64,000 nucleotides of DNA from Monoplex corrugatus (taxonomy: Eukaryota > Mollusca > Gastropoda > Littorinimorpha > Ranellidae): positions 58,612,465 through 58,676,464 of the forward strand of contig JAPXFY010000026.1 of assembly GCA_030674185.1 (NCBI GenBank). The letters are read 5' to 3'. Positions 31,206 to 42,100 of the stretch are shown here, one piece after another. A model generated the notes under the pieces. That model worked only from the letters and a program-made list of their open reading frames with translations, did no database searches and was not told the DNA's origin. Positions within the stretch are counted from its first letter, which is position 1; each line of letters opens with the position of its first letter. Position numbers and translations under genes: made by a program.

Positions 31206-32125
31206 TTCATACCTAATGTGCATATTCAGCATTTTTTATCAACATCACCTTCCCATTCACACTAAATATGTATATCCACAGTCTTTGTTATTGTCACTTT
31301 CCACTAATACTGAATATGTATATCCACAGTCTTTCCCATCATCACTTTATGTTCATATTAAATAGATTCACCACAATCTTTGCCATTGTCATTTTCCATT
31401 CATATTAAATATGTATATCCACTGTGTTTACCATCACCACTTTGTGTTCATATTAAATATGCATATTCACAATCTTTGCCATCACCATTTTCCATTCATT
31501 CTAAATATGTACACTCAGCGTTCTTTGCCATTGGGGCTTTCCATTCATATTACTTAAGTACAGCCAGCAATCTTTGCCATTGTTGCTTACCGTGCATATT
31601 AGTTAAGTACAACCAGCAATCTTTGCCATTGTTGCTTACCGTTCATATTAGTTAAGTACAACCAGCAATCTTTGCCATTGTTGCTTACCGTTCATATAGT
31701 TAAGTACAACCAGCAATCTTTGCCATTGTTGCTTACCGTGCATATTAGTTAAGTACAACCAGCAATCTTTGCCATTGTTTGCTTACCGTTCATATTAGTT
31801 AAGTACAACCAGCAATCTTTGCCATTGTTGCTTTCTGTTCATATTAGTTAAGTACAGCCAGCAATCTTTGCCATTATTGCTTACTGTTCGTATTAGTTAA
31901 GTACAACCAGCAATCTTTGCCATTATTGCTTACCGTTCATATTACATATGTGCATCTGTAATCTTGGCCATCACTTGTTTTTGTTCATGTTTAATACACA
32001 TCCCACTTTCCATTCATTACTAAATGTATACATCAAGCAATCATTACCATCACCACTTTCCATTCATACTAAATGTATACATCAAGCAATCATTACCATC
32101 ACCACTTTCCGTTCACCTGTCGCCA
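31206..32125. repeat. Degenerate 48-50-bp minisatellite
   Basis: Diverged copies (TATGTATATCCACAGTCTTT, CATTCATATTAAAT) for 300 bases, then about eight close copies with TTAGTTAAGTACAACCAGCA and ATCTTTGCCATTGTTGCTTA, then diverged copies again (CATCAAGCAATCATTACCAT). Homogeneous centre with decayed edges. Confidence 0.93.
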
Positions 32126-32277
32126 TACAAGTGTTGATACCAAACACAGCCAGACACATCAGCTGATGTGAAAGAGAACAGCGCTCACCAGGTAAATGTC
32201 AACAGTTATGGTAGTGGTGGTAGAAACCAAAAGTGAGGTGTGCTCTACTTCAGGATTTTCGTTCATCCCATTCACAG

Positions 32278-32422
32278 ATCGCTTAACATGTACAAAGAAT
32301 ACCATCACTTAGTGTCTCACCTAATGAAAGATCCACACAGGTTTGCTGAGCAGCTGAGGGTGAAATTGTGTGATGTGACCCTGGAGATGGCAGATGACCT
32401 CCAGAAGCTATCTAGAAAATAG
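32278..32422 (+). CDS. Candidate terminal exon of an unknown gene
   Basis: Acceptor TTTTCGTTCATCCCATTCACAG, then an open frame reading SLNMYKEYHHLVSHLM.., ..FAEQLRVKLCDVTLEMADDL and QKLSRK before TAG 32420-32422; AATAAA follows 30 bases later. Amphipathic, helix-like, with normal codon variety, unlike the repeats around it. It enters in phase 2 (needs two bases from an upstream exon). I do not recognise the protein, and CRAT already ends at 27111. No partner exon was found with a matching phase. Confidence 0.5.
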
Positions 32423-32452
32423 CTGTTCAAACTCCTATTTGAGATAGATTAA

Positions 32453-32458
32453 AATAAA
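32453..32458 (+). promoter_or_regulatory. Polyadenylation signal AATAAA
   Basis: AATAAA within TTAAAATAAAATTG, 30 bases after the stop of the candidate terminal exon. Confidence 0.5.
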
Positions 32459-32845
32459 ATTGTCACTCACAACGAACTCACTCTGTCAGCCATTTGGCAA
32501 CTGGACTTCCTGTGGCATGGAAAGGAAGGTTAATCATTTCTAAAGATTTGAAATGGTGTAACAGAATTTGAAAATATAATAAATTTCCAACCCTGCAACG
32601 AAAAGTTTGGTTTCTCTTTTACATGATAATAAGACAGTGTCCTGTATTGGCCAGCAGTCAGGGGAATATCGAACACATGTTCATCTCTTTTTCAAGGAAA
32701 GGTAGTGCAGTATCACAGTATCAAAACTCCAGAAAAGTCCCCTTCACAAAGGGATGGAGACAAAAATCAAGCGATGACCTTGACATTTTACCTGTGGACA
32801 GCCCTGCTGTATCGAGTTTGGAGCAAACAGCTTTGGTGTTGTGAG

Positions 32846-33378
32846 TGGGAACAAAGTGTACTTTGTTGTGCCTTGTTGTTTTCATCCATGGAACAAAGTG
32901 TACTTTGTTGTGTTATTGTTTCCATCCATGGAACAAAGTGTACTTTGTTGTGTTATTGTTTCCATCCATGGAACAAAGTGTACTTTGTTGTGTTATTGTT
33001 TCCATCCATGGCACAAAGTGTACTTTGTTGTGTTATTGTTTCCATCCATGGCACAAAGTGTACTTTGTTGTGTTATTGTTTTCATCCATGGAACAAAGTG
33101 TACTTTGTTGTGTTATTGTTTCCATCCATGGAACAAAGTGTACTTTGTTGTGTTATTGTTTCCATCCATGGCACAATGTGTACTTTGTTGTGTTGTTGTT
33201 TTCATCCATGGCACAAAGTGTACTTTGTTGTGTTATTGTTTTCATCCATGGAACAAAGTGTACTTTGTTGTGCCTTGTTGTTTTCATCCATGGAACAAAG
33301 TGTACTTTGTTGTGCCTTGTTGTTTTCATCCATGGAACAAAGTGTACTTTGTTGTGCCTTGTTGTTTCCATCCATGGC
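32846..33378. repeat. 40-bp minisatellite with inverted core, about 13 copies
   Basis: Unit GGAACAAAGTGTACTTTGTT plus GTGTTATTGTTTCCATCCAT. ACAAAGT-GT-ACTTTGT is a 7-bp inverted repeat kept in almost every copy. Several long frames on both strands are artefacts. Confidence 0.97.
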
Positions 33379-33379
33379 A

Positions 33380-33900
33380 GTGGAAAGGTTGGTGAACGTT
33401 TGTGTTTAGTCTGAACATAGTGGAAATGGTACTTGTTGGTAAAGAGATGTCCAAGTTTTGTGAAAACCAGACATAGTATGCTTAAATATAAGTCGATGTT
33501 GTGGTTTGTTTGCAATGCTGTTATACTGTCATTTACCGTGCTTTGTGGGGTTTTATCTCCCAAATTCTGATGAAAACAGATAATTTCATATCAAACATTG
33601 CTGTCCGTATGTGTAAATCTGTGTATTATATGTGTGAACAAAGTGAGTCGGCTCTTTAGCAGTGAGTTGTTTGTTGCAAATGCAGTAAATATGAGCCAGC
33701 ATAACCCAGGTTTAAAGTGTGAAATATTTTACTTAAAGATACATCGACCATTTGAGAGCAGATTCAATGAATTTGGGTGAAATATATGCTGCTGAGCAAA
33801 TTCTTTTAGTCTGCAAATTTCATAGAGATGTATAAAAATGAATTTTGACAAAATCTGGACGACACAGCCATGTCTCAAATGGATAGTGACTAAATTTGGA
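33380..33900. other. No feature recognised
   Basis: Non-coding; short frames only. Confidence 0.35.
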
Positions 33901-33904
33901 CAAT

Positions 33905-34345
33905 ACTAATGCAACGGACTACTGACTGGAAGTTGTGGGTTCGAATCCCCATCAGTACCTTCAAAAATCATTGTGGGATTTTTAGGCTCTAACCGGCTCC
34001 TACCCAGAGTTGGGCGTGCCATGGGCTCATTGGGAAGACTGGGACCACACAGTCGAGGCTCATCCACTTCATGGATGCGTCATTGAGGGTGTTGCTCAAA
34101 TGATCCTCTGACCAGCACAGCAGGTGTCTGTATCTCTCAGGCCTGGTTGACGCCAGGATATATTTTGATAGTAAGCGTAGAATACAGCCCTGTCGCGCAG
34201 TCTCAATCCTAGATGGAACTCCATAGCATTATGATTATCATCCTCATCGACATCATCATCATCATCGCATTGTAAAAAAGTGTGCCAGCTTCTGTGACCA
34301 TTACAGTGGCGTAGAAAATGGGACGAAAAATGAAAAAAAAAAGGT
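33905..34345 (+). mobile_element. tRNA-derived SINE (family S), + strand copy
   Basis: Partial head GGACTACTGACTGGAAG with box B GGGTTCGAATCCC, then TTGTGGGATTTTTAGGCTCT, CGGCTCCTACCCAGAGTTGG, GTGTCTGTATCTCTCAGGCC, AATCCTAGATGGAACTCC and a CATCAT run. Opposite orientation to the copy at 11.6 kb. Poly-A stretches at 34334-34392 may be its tail. Confidence 0.82.
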
Positions 34346-34770
34346 GAGCACAAAGGTAACCTCCCTGAGTGCAATGAAAAAAAAAAAAAAGATTTGGACA
34401 AAGCATCCCTGTCCTAGCGATGTGTCCAAATAGCTTTGGCCACTGTGTGGACCGCTAGGGTAAGTTAAAAAAAAGATTGTCCGTGATTTATGAAACAGTT
34501 TGGGTCAAATGTTGTTAGTTTTTTTTTTTTTGTTATTCAGAAAGTTATCACTAAAAACATTTTTTTATTGGGATCAGAGTAAAATTTGCTCAAAACGTGT
34601 TGAATTAAATGCTTGTAAATAGGACGATTGTCAGTATGCCTTGACCATTCTGTGTAACGTTTTCAAGTCGTCAGGTGCTAAACAGTGCTTATACATACAG
34701 ATTTTTATTTGATTGAGGGTGTATGTTTTTCATTGTCTCTTTTAGAGGAGTGCAAAAATGTTGCATTCAA
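34346..34770. other. No feature recognised
   Basis: A-runs near 34376-34391 and T-runs near 34519; otherwise nothing. Confidence 0.35.
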
Positions 34771-34774
34771 GCTG

Positions 34775-34843
<69 letters not shown>

Positions 34844-34866
34844 ATTTGTGTTTGTGTGTGTGTGTA
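34771..34866. repeat. (TG)n microsatellite
   Basis: TG run with TATG interruptions. Confidence 0.97.
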
Positions 34867-34888
34867 CAATGAAAATGATGTTTTTCTC

Positions 34889-35191
34889 TTAACCCTCTAA
34901 CTCCCGCACCCTGGCCACCAGCTTCCTGCATTGTCAGCCATACTATCAAAGCAAAAATCGTAATCCTGACTCCCGCACCCTGGCCACCAGCTTCCTGCAT
35001 TGTCAGCCATACTATCAAAGCAAAAATCGTAATCCTGACTCCCGCACCCTGGCCACCAGCTTCCTGCAAGAAGCTGATGGATTGGGTGAGTCAAAGGGGT
35101 TAAGTTCTTGCAGCAGGTGGATAGGGTGAGGGAGTCAGTGGGGTTACGTTTTTGCAGCTGGTGGATAGCGTGTGGGAGTCAATGGGGTTAA
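34889..35191. mobile_element. Family M MITE with a triplicated left arm
   Basis: TTAACCCTCTAACTCCC at left. A unit of about 62 bases with GCACCCTGGCCACCAGCTTC and GTCAGCCATACTATCAAAGC is repeated, then the hairpin CTTCCTGCAAGAAGCTG and two right arms ending GGGGTTAA. Arm expansion on the left, the mirror of the copy at 16.5 kb. Confidence 0.85.
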
Positions 35192-35540
35192 AGCGTGCAG
35201 ACCAGTTGTTTTACTTGTACATTTTGCTGAAATGTGGCGTTCCTTCTTCTAAAAATAGCGTGCACTTATAGCCTACCATTTTTAACACATTTTATATCAT
35301 CCTGACACATTCTATGCTACCCGGTATTCCAAAACAGTAACAAGCTTCACATCATAATCAGATGTTAACTTTTGGCAATCCAGTGACAAAGAAAAGTGTG
35401 ATGAGCTGTGGTTGTGATTTTGCTCGTGACTTGTTGGAATATTAGTTCATGCCACAGAATGAAAGCAAATATTCATTTGTTGTTTGTGTTGTCAAGATTC
35501 ATTTTCATATAGTTTTAAATCATTCCATCTTTTTTAATGA
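35192..35540. other. No feature recognised
   Basis: Non-coding, AT-rich. Confidence 0.35.
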
Positions 35541-35559
35541 TGATGTGGTTTGTATGGAC

Positions 35560-36285
35560 ATTTGTTTGTGTATTTATGTAGTATCATTTTTAGGACATTT
35601 GTTTGTTGATTATATTGTTAGGTATATTTTTATGACATTTGTTTATTGTATTCTATTGTTAGGTATCATATTTTATGGACATTTGTTTATTGTATTCTAT
35701 TTAGATTCATTTTTTATGACTTGTTTAGTATTCTATGTTAGGTATTATTATGGACATTTGTTTGTTGTATTCTATTGTTAGGTATCATATTTTATGGACA
35801 TTTGTTTATTGTATTCTATTGTTAGGTATCATATTTTTATGGACATTTGTTTATTGTATTCTATTGTTAGGTTTTATGACATTGTTTGTATTCTATTGTT
35901 AGGTATCATATTATTATGGACATTTGTTTATTGTATTCTATTGTTAGGTATCATATTTTTATGGACATTTGTTTATTGTATTCTATTGTTAGGTATATAT
36001 TATTTGGACTTTGTTTATTGTATTATATTGTTAGTATTTATTATTGGACATTTGTTTATTGTATTCTATTGTTAGGTATCATATTATTATGGACATTTGT
36101 TTATTGTATTATATTGTTAGGTATCATATTATTATGGACATTTGTTATTGTATTTATTGTTAGGTATCATATTATTATGGACATTTGTTCATTGTATTAT
36201 ATTGTTAGGTATCATATTTTTATATTGTTAGGCATCATTTTTATGGAATTTGTTGTTGTATCATATTGTTAGGTATCATATTTAT
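35560..36285. repeat. About 45-bp AT-rich minisatellite, about 16 copies
   Basis: Unit contains TATTCTATTGTTAGGTATCA and TTATGGACATTTGTTTATTG, with many indels, especially in the TATCATATT part. Confidence 0.95.
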
Positions 36286-36299
36286 TTCTCACTGCTACA

Positions 36300-36955
36300 G
36301 ATTTTTACAAATGAAATTTGGTGGTATTGTATTATATTCTGTTTCATTAATTTATCACAGTAGCTCTTTGCATACGATCCAGAGTCCATCTGCTTATCCA
36401 CGATCAGTCGACCAATGATCCCACACTTTCAGTTGGTCGTTTTGATAAGGCCATGGGTTCGAGATCTGATATCTTGAGTTCAATCCCAGTCTGCAACATT
36501 AAGAACTGGTCTATTGGCTGCCCATCTTAATATTTCCATCATTCTGGTATCAGTTTAGTGTTTATAGGTCCCCTTCCCCACCTCGTCATTTCAACGCTTT
36601 GCCAGTAGGCTACATAGGGTTTTGTACATGCTCAGGGAATCTGAAAAATAATTATTGGCAGATTTGGGTGGAGTATGTATGGGATTGTCCAAGTGCAATA
36701 AATCCCTGTTGAACAAAACTCCAGACTCAAAACTATGTAGCCTATGTGAAATATTTGGATTCTTTTTCCTGAGACATTGAGTCTTCACGGTGATGTTCTT
36801 CCCTGCACTCAGATTGATTTTTCTGTGCACATTTCTGTTTTTATGTAAAGTGTGTATTACACCTGGTGAAGCAGTTACTCAGATGCTTGTTGGTGTCCTC
36901 AATCGGTAGAACTTGCGTGATTTTTATGGCATGGCCTTTTGTGAACAGGTCCTCT
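36300..36955. other. No gene; tRNA-like trace
   Basis: GAGTTCAATCCCAGTCTGC at 36477-36495 is box-B-like and may be a SINE trace. Nothing else recognised. Confidence 0.35.
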
Positions 36956-36962
36956 ACAGCCT

Positions 36963-37419
36963 TCACCCTTTGACTCCTACACCCTATGCACCAACTGCAA
37001 AAACTTAACCCTTTGACTCCCTCACCACTGTTGTCTTCTATCTTAACGGGTTGTCCTTTTTTTTTTTTTTTTTTGATGTGGTGTTAGCCTGATATGGCTC
37101 TAGTAGTCGGCTGGGCTATAAGCAATATGAACTGAACTGACTCCCTCACCCTATCCACCAGCTTCCTGCAGGAAGCTGGTGGATAGGGTGAGGGAGTCAA
37201 AGCTTAAGTTTTCACAGTTGGTAGCATGGCTGACAATGCAGGAAGCTGGTGGACAGGGTGCGGGAGTCAAAGGGTTAAGTTTTTGCTTTGTTGACATGGC
37301 TGACAATGCAGGATGCTGGTGGACAGGGTGCAGGGAGTCAAAGGGTTAAGTTTTTGCTTTGTTGACATGGCTGACAATGCAGGATGCTGGTGGACAGGGT
37401 GAGGGAGTCAAAGGGTTAA
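36963..37419. mobile_element. Family M MITE, expanded right arm, with a nested insertion
   Basis: Left arm CACCCTTTGACTCC, hairpin CTTCCTGCAGGAAG at about 37160-37175, then three right arms of GACAATGCAGGATGCTGGTG type ending GGGTTAA. Interrupted at 37027-37137 by a foreign segment. Confidence 0.85.
37027..37137 (+). mobile_element. Truncated R1 retroelement inside a family M MITE
   Basis: Contains a T-run and GATATGGCTCTAGTAGTCGG, CTGGGCTATAAGCAA, the R1 3' end. Flanked by the direct repeat TGACTCCCTCACC (37014-37026 and 37138-37150), a 13-bp target duplication, as expected of LINE-mobilised retroposition. Confidence 0.85.
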
Positions 37420-37540
37420 ATGATGAAGGTGCTGGTGGAGAATCCTTGTCTTCTCTGGGACTGATCTCCAGACTTACTACCTCTAAGTAGGCACTGTCAC
37501 GGCTATGTCACTTCTGTAAGTCCAGAGGTAAAGAGTGCTT

Positions 37541-37948
37541 CCTGACAGAATGCCAAATGTTGATTGAATGGTCGGGTTGACATGTACATGTACATGATGT
37601 ATGCAGATATCCAGATGGAATGCCAAATTTGATTGAATGGTCGGGTTGACATGTACATGATTTATGCAGATGTCCAGACAGAATGCCAAATTTGATTGAA
37701 TATTGGGTTGACATGTAGCCTACATGTTTATGCAGATGTCCAGATAGAAAGCCAAATGTTGATTGAATGGTGGGTTGACATGTGCATGTACACAATTTAT
37801 GCAGATGTCCAGATAGAATGCCAAATGTTGATTGAATGGTCGGGTTGATATGTGCATGTACACAATTTATGCAGATGTCCAGATAGAAAGCCAAATGTTG
37901 ATTGAATGGTGGGGTTGATATGTGCATGTACACAATTTATGCAGATGT
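37541..37948. repeat. About 65-69-bp minisatellite, 6 copies
   Basis: Unit contains GCCAAATGTTGATTGAATGG, GGTTGACATGTACATG and TTTATGCAGATGTCCAGATA. Confidence 0.93.
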
Positions 37949-37949
37949 A

Positions 37950-38245
37950 AGTATATGTGTGTTCCTCATTATTTATCCAGACAGCTGTGATCTTTTTACA
38001 TGGAGAAAAATAAATACTTTCAAGAATTAAATTCTGGTCTGTTGTCTTCTTACTGTTGTGATCTCAGAACAGTTGATGTAGTCTGGTTGAAGGTTTCTGA
38101 CAATTCTAATCATCCTTTTTTTTCAAACCTTTTGGGTGTCAGAAACCTTGAAAATGGACAGCTACAGTTTACAACTATCGGACCTTGGCTTGTGGCCCAA
38201 ACCTGGAGAAATACAGCTACTTTCATAAATGGGAAATTGATTTAG
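37950..38245. other. Unassigned; 81-codon open frame
   Basis: A + frame (38000-38245, beginning MEKNKYFQELNSGLL) ends where the satellite begins. It is not repeat-derived by eye but has no clear splice sites and I recognise no family. Confidence 0.3.
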
Positions 38246-40896
38246 CTAAACAGGCAAGACCTGTACCTGTGAACAAAGTGATTTAGCTAAACAGGCAAGA
38301 CGTGTACCTGTGAACAAACTGATTTAGCTAAACAGGCAAGACCTGTACTGTGAACAAGGTGATTTAGCTAAACAGGCAAGACGTGTACCTGTGAACAAAG
38401 TGATTTAGCTAAACAGGCAAGACCTGTACTGTGAACAAAGTGATTTAGCTAAACAGGCAAGACCTGTACTGTGAACAAAGTGATTTAGCTAAACAGGCAA
38501 GACCTGTACTGTGAACAAAGTGATTTAGCTAAACAGGCAAGACCTGTACTGTGAACAAAGTGATTTAGCTAAACAGGCAAGACCTGTACTGTGAACAAAG
38601 TGATTTAGCTAAACAGGCAAGACCTGTACTGTGAACAAAGTGATTTAGCTAAACAGGCAAGACCTGTACTGTGAACAAAGTGATTTAGCTAAACAGGCAA
38701 GACCTGTACTGTGAACAATAGTGATTTAGCTAAACAACAAGACCTGTACCTGTGAACAAAGTGATTTAGCTAAACAGGCAAGACGTGTACCTGTGAACAA
38801 AGTGATTTAGCTAAACAGGCAAGACCTGTACTGTGAACAAAGTGATTTAGCTAAACACGGCAAGACCTGTATGTGAACAAAGTGATTTAGCTAAACAGGC
38901 AAGACCTGTACTGTGAACAAAGTGATTTAGCTAAACAGGCAAGACCTGTACTGTGAACAAAGTGATTTAGCTAAACAGACAAGACCTGTACCTGTGAACA
39001 AAGTGATTTAGCTAAACAGGCAAGACCTGTACCTGTGAACAAAGTGATTTAGCTAAACAGGCAAGACCTGTACTGTGAACAAAGTGATTTAGCTAAACAG
39101 GCAAGACCTGTACTGTGAACAAACTGATTTAGCTAAACAGGCAAGACTGTACCTGTGAACAAAGTGATTTAGCTAAACAGGCAAGACCTGTACTGTGAAC
39201 AAAGTGATTTAGCTAAACAGGCAAGACCTGTACTGTGAACAAGGTGATTTAGCTAAACAGGCAAGACCTGTACTGTGAACAAAGTGATTTAGCTAAACAG
39301 GCAAGACCTGTACTGTGAACAAAGTGATTTAGCTAAACAGGCAAGACCTGTACTGTGAACAAAGTGATTTAGCTAAACAGGCAAGACGTGTACCTGTGAA
39401 CAAAGTGATTTAGCTAAACAGGCAAGACGTGTACCTGTGAACAAAGTGATTTAGCTAAACAGGCAAGACGTGTACCTGTGAACAAAGTGATTTAGCTAAA
39501 CAGGCAAGACCTGTACTGTGAACAAAGTGATTTAGCTAAACAGGCAAGACCTGTACTGTGAACAAAGTGATTTAGCTAAACAGGCAAGACCTGTCCCTGT
39601 GAACAAGTGATTTAGCTAAACAGGCAAGACCTGTACTGTGAACAAAGTGATTTAGCTAAACAGGCAAGACGTGTACCTGTGAACAAAGTGATTTAGCTAA
39701 ACAGGCAAGACCTGTACTGTGAACAAAGTGATTTAGCTAAACAGGCAAGACCTGTACTGTGAACAAAGTGATTTAGCTAAACAGGCAAGACCTGTACTGT
39801 GAACAAACTGATTTAGCTAAACAGGCAAGACCTGTACTGTGAACAAAGTGATTTAGCTAAACAGACAAGACCTGTACCTGTGAACAAAGTGATTTAGCTA
39901 AACAGGCAAGACCTGTACCTGTGAACAAAGTGATTTAGCTAAACAGGCAAGACCTGTACTGTGAACAAAGTGATTTAGCTAAACAGGCAAGACCTGTACT
40001 GTGAACAAACTGATTTAGCTAAACAGGCAAGACCTGTACCTGTGAACAAAGTGATTTAGCTAAACAGGCAAGACCTGTACTGTGAACAAAGTGATTTAGC
40101 TAAACAGGCAAGACCTGTACCGTGAACAAGGTGATTTAGCTAAACAGGCAAGACCTGTACTGTGAACAAAGTGATTTAGCTAAACAGGCAAGACCTGTAC
40201 TGTGAACAAAGTGATTTAGCTAAACAGGCAAGACGTGTACCTGTGAACAAAGTGATTTAGCTAAACAGGCAAGACGTGTACCTGTGAACAAAGTGATTTA
40301 GCTAAACAGGCAAGACCTGTACTGTGAACAAAGTGATTTAGCTAAACAGGCAAGACCTGTACTGTGAACAAAGTGATTTAGCTAAACAGACAAGACCTGT
40401 ACCTGTGAACAAAGTGATTTAGCTAAACAGGCAAGACCTGTACTGTGAACAAAGTGATTTAGCTAAACAGGCAAGACCTGTACTGTGAACAAAGTGATTT
40501 AGCTAAACAGGCAAGACGTGTACCTGTGAACAAAGTGATTTAGCTAAACAGGCAAGACCTGTACTGTGAACAAAGTGATTTAGCTAAACAGGCAAGACGT
40601 GTACCTGTGAACAAAGTGATTTAGCTAAACAGGCAAGACCTGTACTGTGAACAAAGTGATTTAGCTAAACAGGCAAGACCTGTACTGTGAACAAAGTGAT
40701 TTAGCTAAACAGGCAAGACCTGTACTGTGAACAAAGTGATTTAGCTAAACAGGCAAGACCTGTACTGTGAACAAAGTGATTTAGCTAAACAGGCAAGACC
40801 TGTACTGTGAACAAAGTGATTTAGCTAAACAGGCAAGACCTGTACTGTGAACAAAGTGATTTAGCTAAACAGGCAAGACCTGTACCTGTGAACAAA
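38246..40896. repeat. 40/41-bp satellite, about 66 copies, higher-order structure
   Basis: Unit GTGATTTAGCTAAACAGGCA plus AGACCTGTACTGTGAACAAA, with a 41-base type (TGTACCTGTG) and a CGTGTACC subtype. The order of variants from 38971 is repeated from 39857 (offset 886), so blocks of about 13 units were duplicated together. Largest array of the window. Confidence 0.98.
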
Positions 40897-41185
40897 GCAT
40901 GTCGGCAGGGTCTTTAGCCGTTTATGGATGGATCTTGACCACACCTGGACACAGGATCTGTCTTAGTGAAATTCTGACGGCTACATTTAAAAGGGCATGA
41001 ACCTGGATGTCTGGTTTTCATTCACAATTACCAGAGACATAAACAATCATCTGTAAAGATTTCTCATTTATGTGACAGATTCTAACCAATCAAATTGTAG
41101 CTAACATGGAACTGCAAAATTTATTGTGATTGCGAATTATTCATTGTCAGAATCACAACTTGTGAACAGTATCCAAAGGTGTGAA
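40897..41185. other. No feature recognised
   Basis: Non-coding spacer to the right of the satellite. Confidence 0.35.
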
Positions 41186-41189
41186 ATAC

Positions 41190-41525
41190 AATTATCATTG
41201 GTAAGCTTTGACCTTTTTTTTTTCCTTTTTTTTTTTTAAGCAAAGGCCAAATGTGAATGTTTCTGTATCGGTCATACAGGACTGCCGTCGTAGGTATCAG
41301 GTTTTGCTTTACAGGCATCAAACCCAAACCATGGTATCATGCGATGTGCTACAGGTGTTTACACAGTCTTCTACATCAGACAAGAACAGCATTTACCTAT
41401 TGTACCAACCAGCCCCTGCAGTCCTCCACAGCAGGCAGCAGGAAGCAGGAACTGGTACAGAAAAGTCACATTCATTGCCAGATGTCGCCTGACCATGTAG
41501 AAGGCAAATGAAAAAAGAAGTCATC
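41190..41525 (+). repeat. Dispersed repeat end (same family as 6.85 kb)
   Basis: T-run, then sequence ending CAGCAGGAAGCAGGAACTGG, CATTCATTGCCAGATGTC and GACCATGTAGAAGGCAAATG, collinear with 6815-6912. Element type unknown. Confidence 0.45.
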
Positions 41526-41689
41526 AGTCATAAACAACATCAGGTAGGCCACTTCTTCTTCTCCCTTAGCTTCATGAAGTCACTGGGTGTCACACTAAAC
41601 ATTCTGTCAGCTCCAGCTTTGTGTGCCAGGCCTGGGTCTCTGCAAATGGTTTCTCTATTCATTTTGCAATACTGTCAGCTCTAAAGAAT

Positions 41690-41998
41690 GTTTACAGTTC
41701 CATGGACAGCAAAGAAAAACACGGAGACAGTTTGATGGAGGCAGACACAAGAAGATCATTAACAAGGAAGATTAGGAAAGACACGCAAACATATACAGGC
41801 CATTTTATGAGGAAAGGGGAATTAGAGCACCTGGTCACAACAGGAAAAGAGAAACACCAAGTAAACCCAGGGAGAAAATATTGGACAGACTTGCAGAGTG
41901 GCTGAGGACAGAGAGGGTGAAAGATAAGATGTGCTTGCGGCAACAAGGGATAGCTGCATATGGAGGGCCATGATCACCAACGCCATGCGGTAGGGCAC

Positions 41999-42034
<36 letters not shown>

Positions 42035-42035
42035 C
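41690..42035 (+). mobile_element. LINE 3' end, + strand, with (ATG)n tail
   Basis: Frame reads LMEADTRRSLTRKIRKDTQT..GHFMRKGELEHLV then a damaged GRP region, and ends in CGCCATGCGGTAGGGCAC(ATG)n. Same family as 18.96-19.3 kb. It meets a second, oppositely oriented LINE end at the shared ATG/CAT run. Confidence 0.82.
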
Positions 42036-42100
42036 CAGTCCATCATTTGTTTTGTCTTCCCCTCCATCTCCCTCCCTCCACAGTTCCCTGGAGGACTGAT
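42036..42100 (-). mobile_element. LINE polymerase C-terminal tail, minus strand
   Basis: Minus frame reads GREMEGKTKQMMDW followed by the CAT run; GGREMEGKTKQ resembles the GGRRRGRQ.. end of RTE-type proteins. Continues the LINE that the adjacent minisatellite has interrupted. Confidence 0.7.

Noticed and set aside
32145..32191. Small exon (PDTSADVKENSAHQ) before the orphan terminal exon
   Set aside because: Its only open frame ends in phase 0, whereas the terminal exon at 32278 needs phase 2, so the two do not join.
38246..40896. CRISPR array
   Set aside because: Repeats are contiguous 40/41-bp units without unique spacers, in a eukaryotic intron/flank context with no cas genes.
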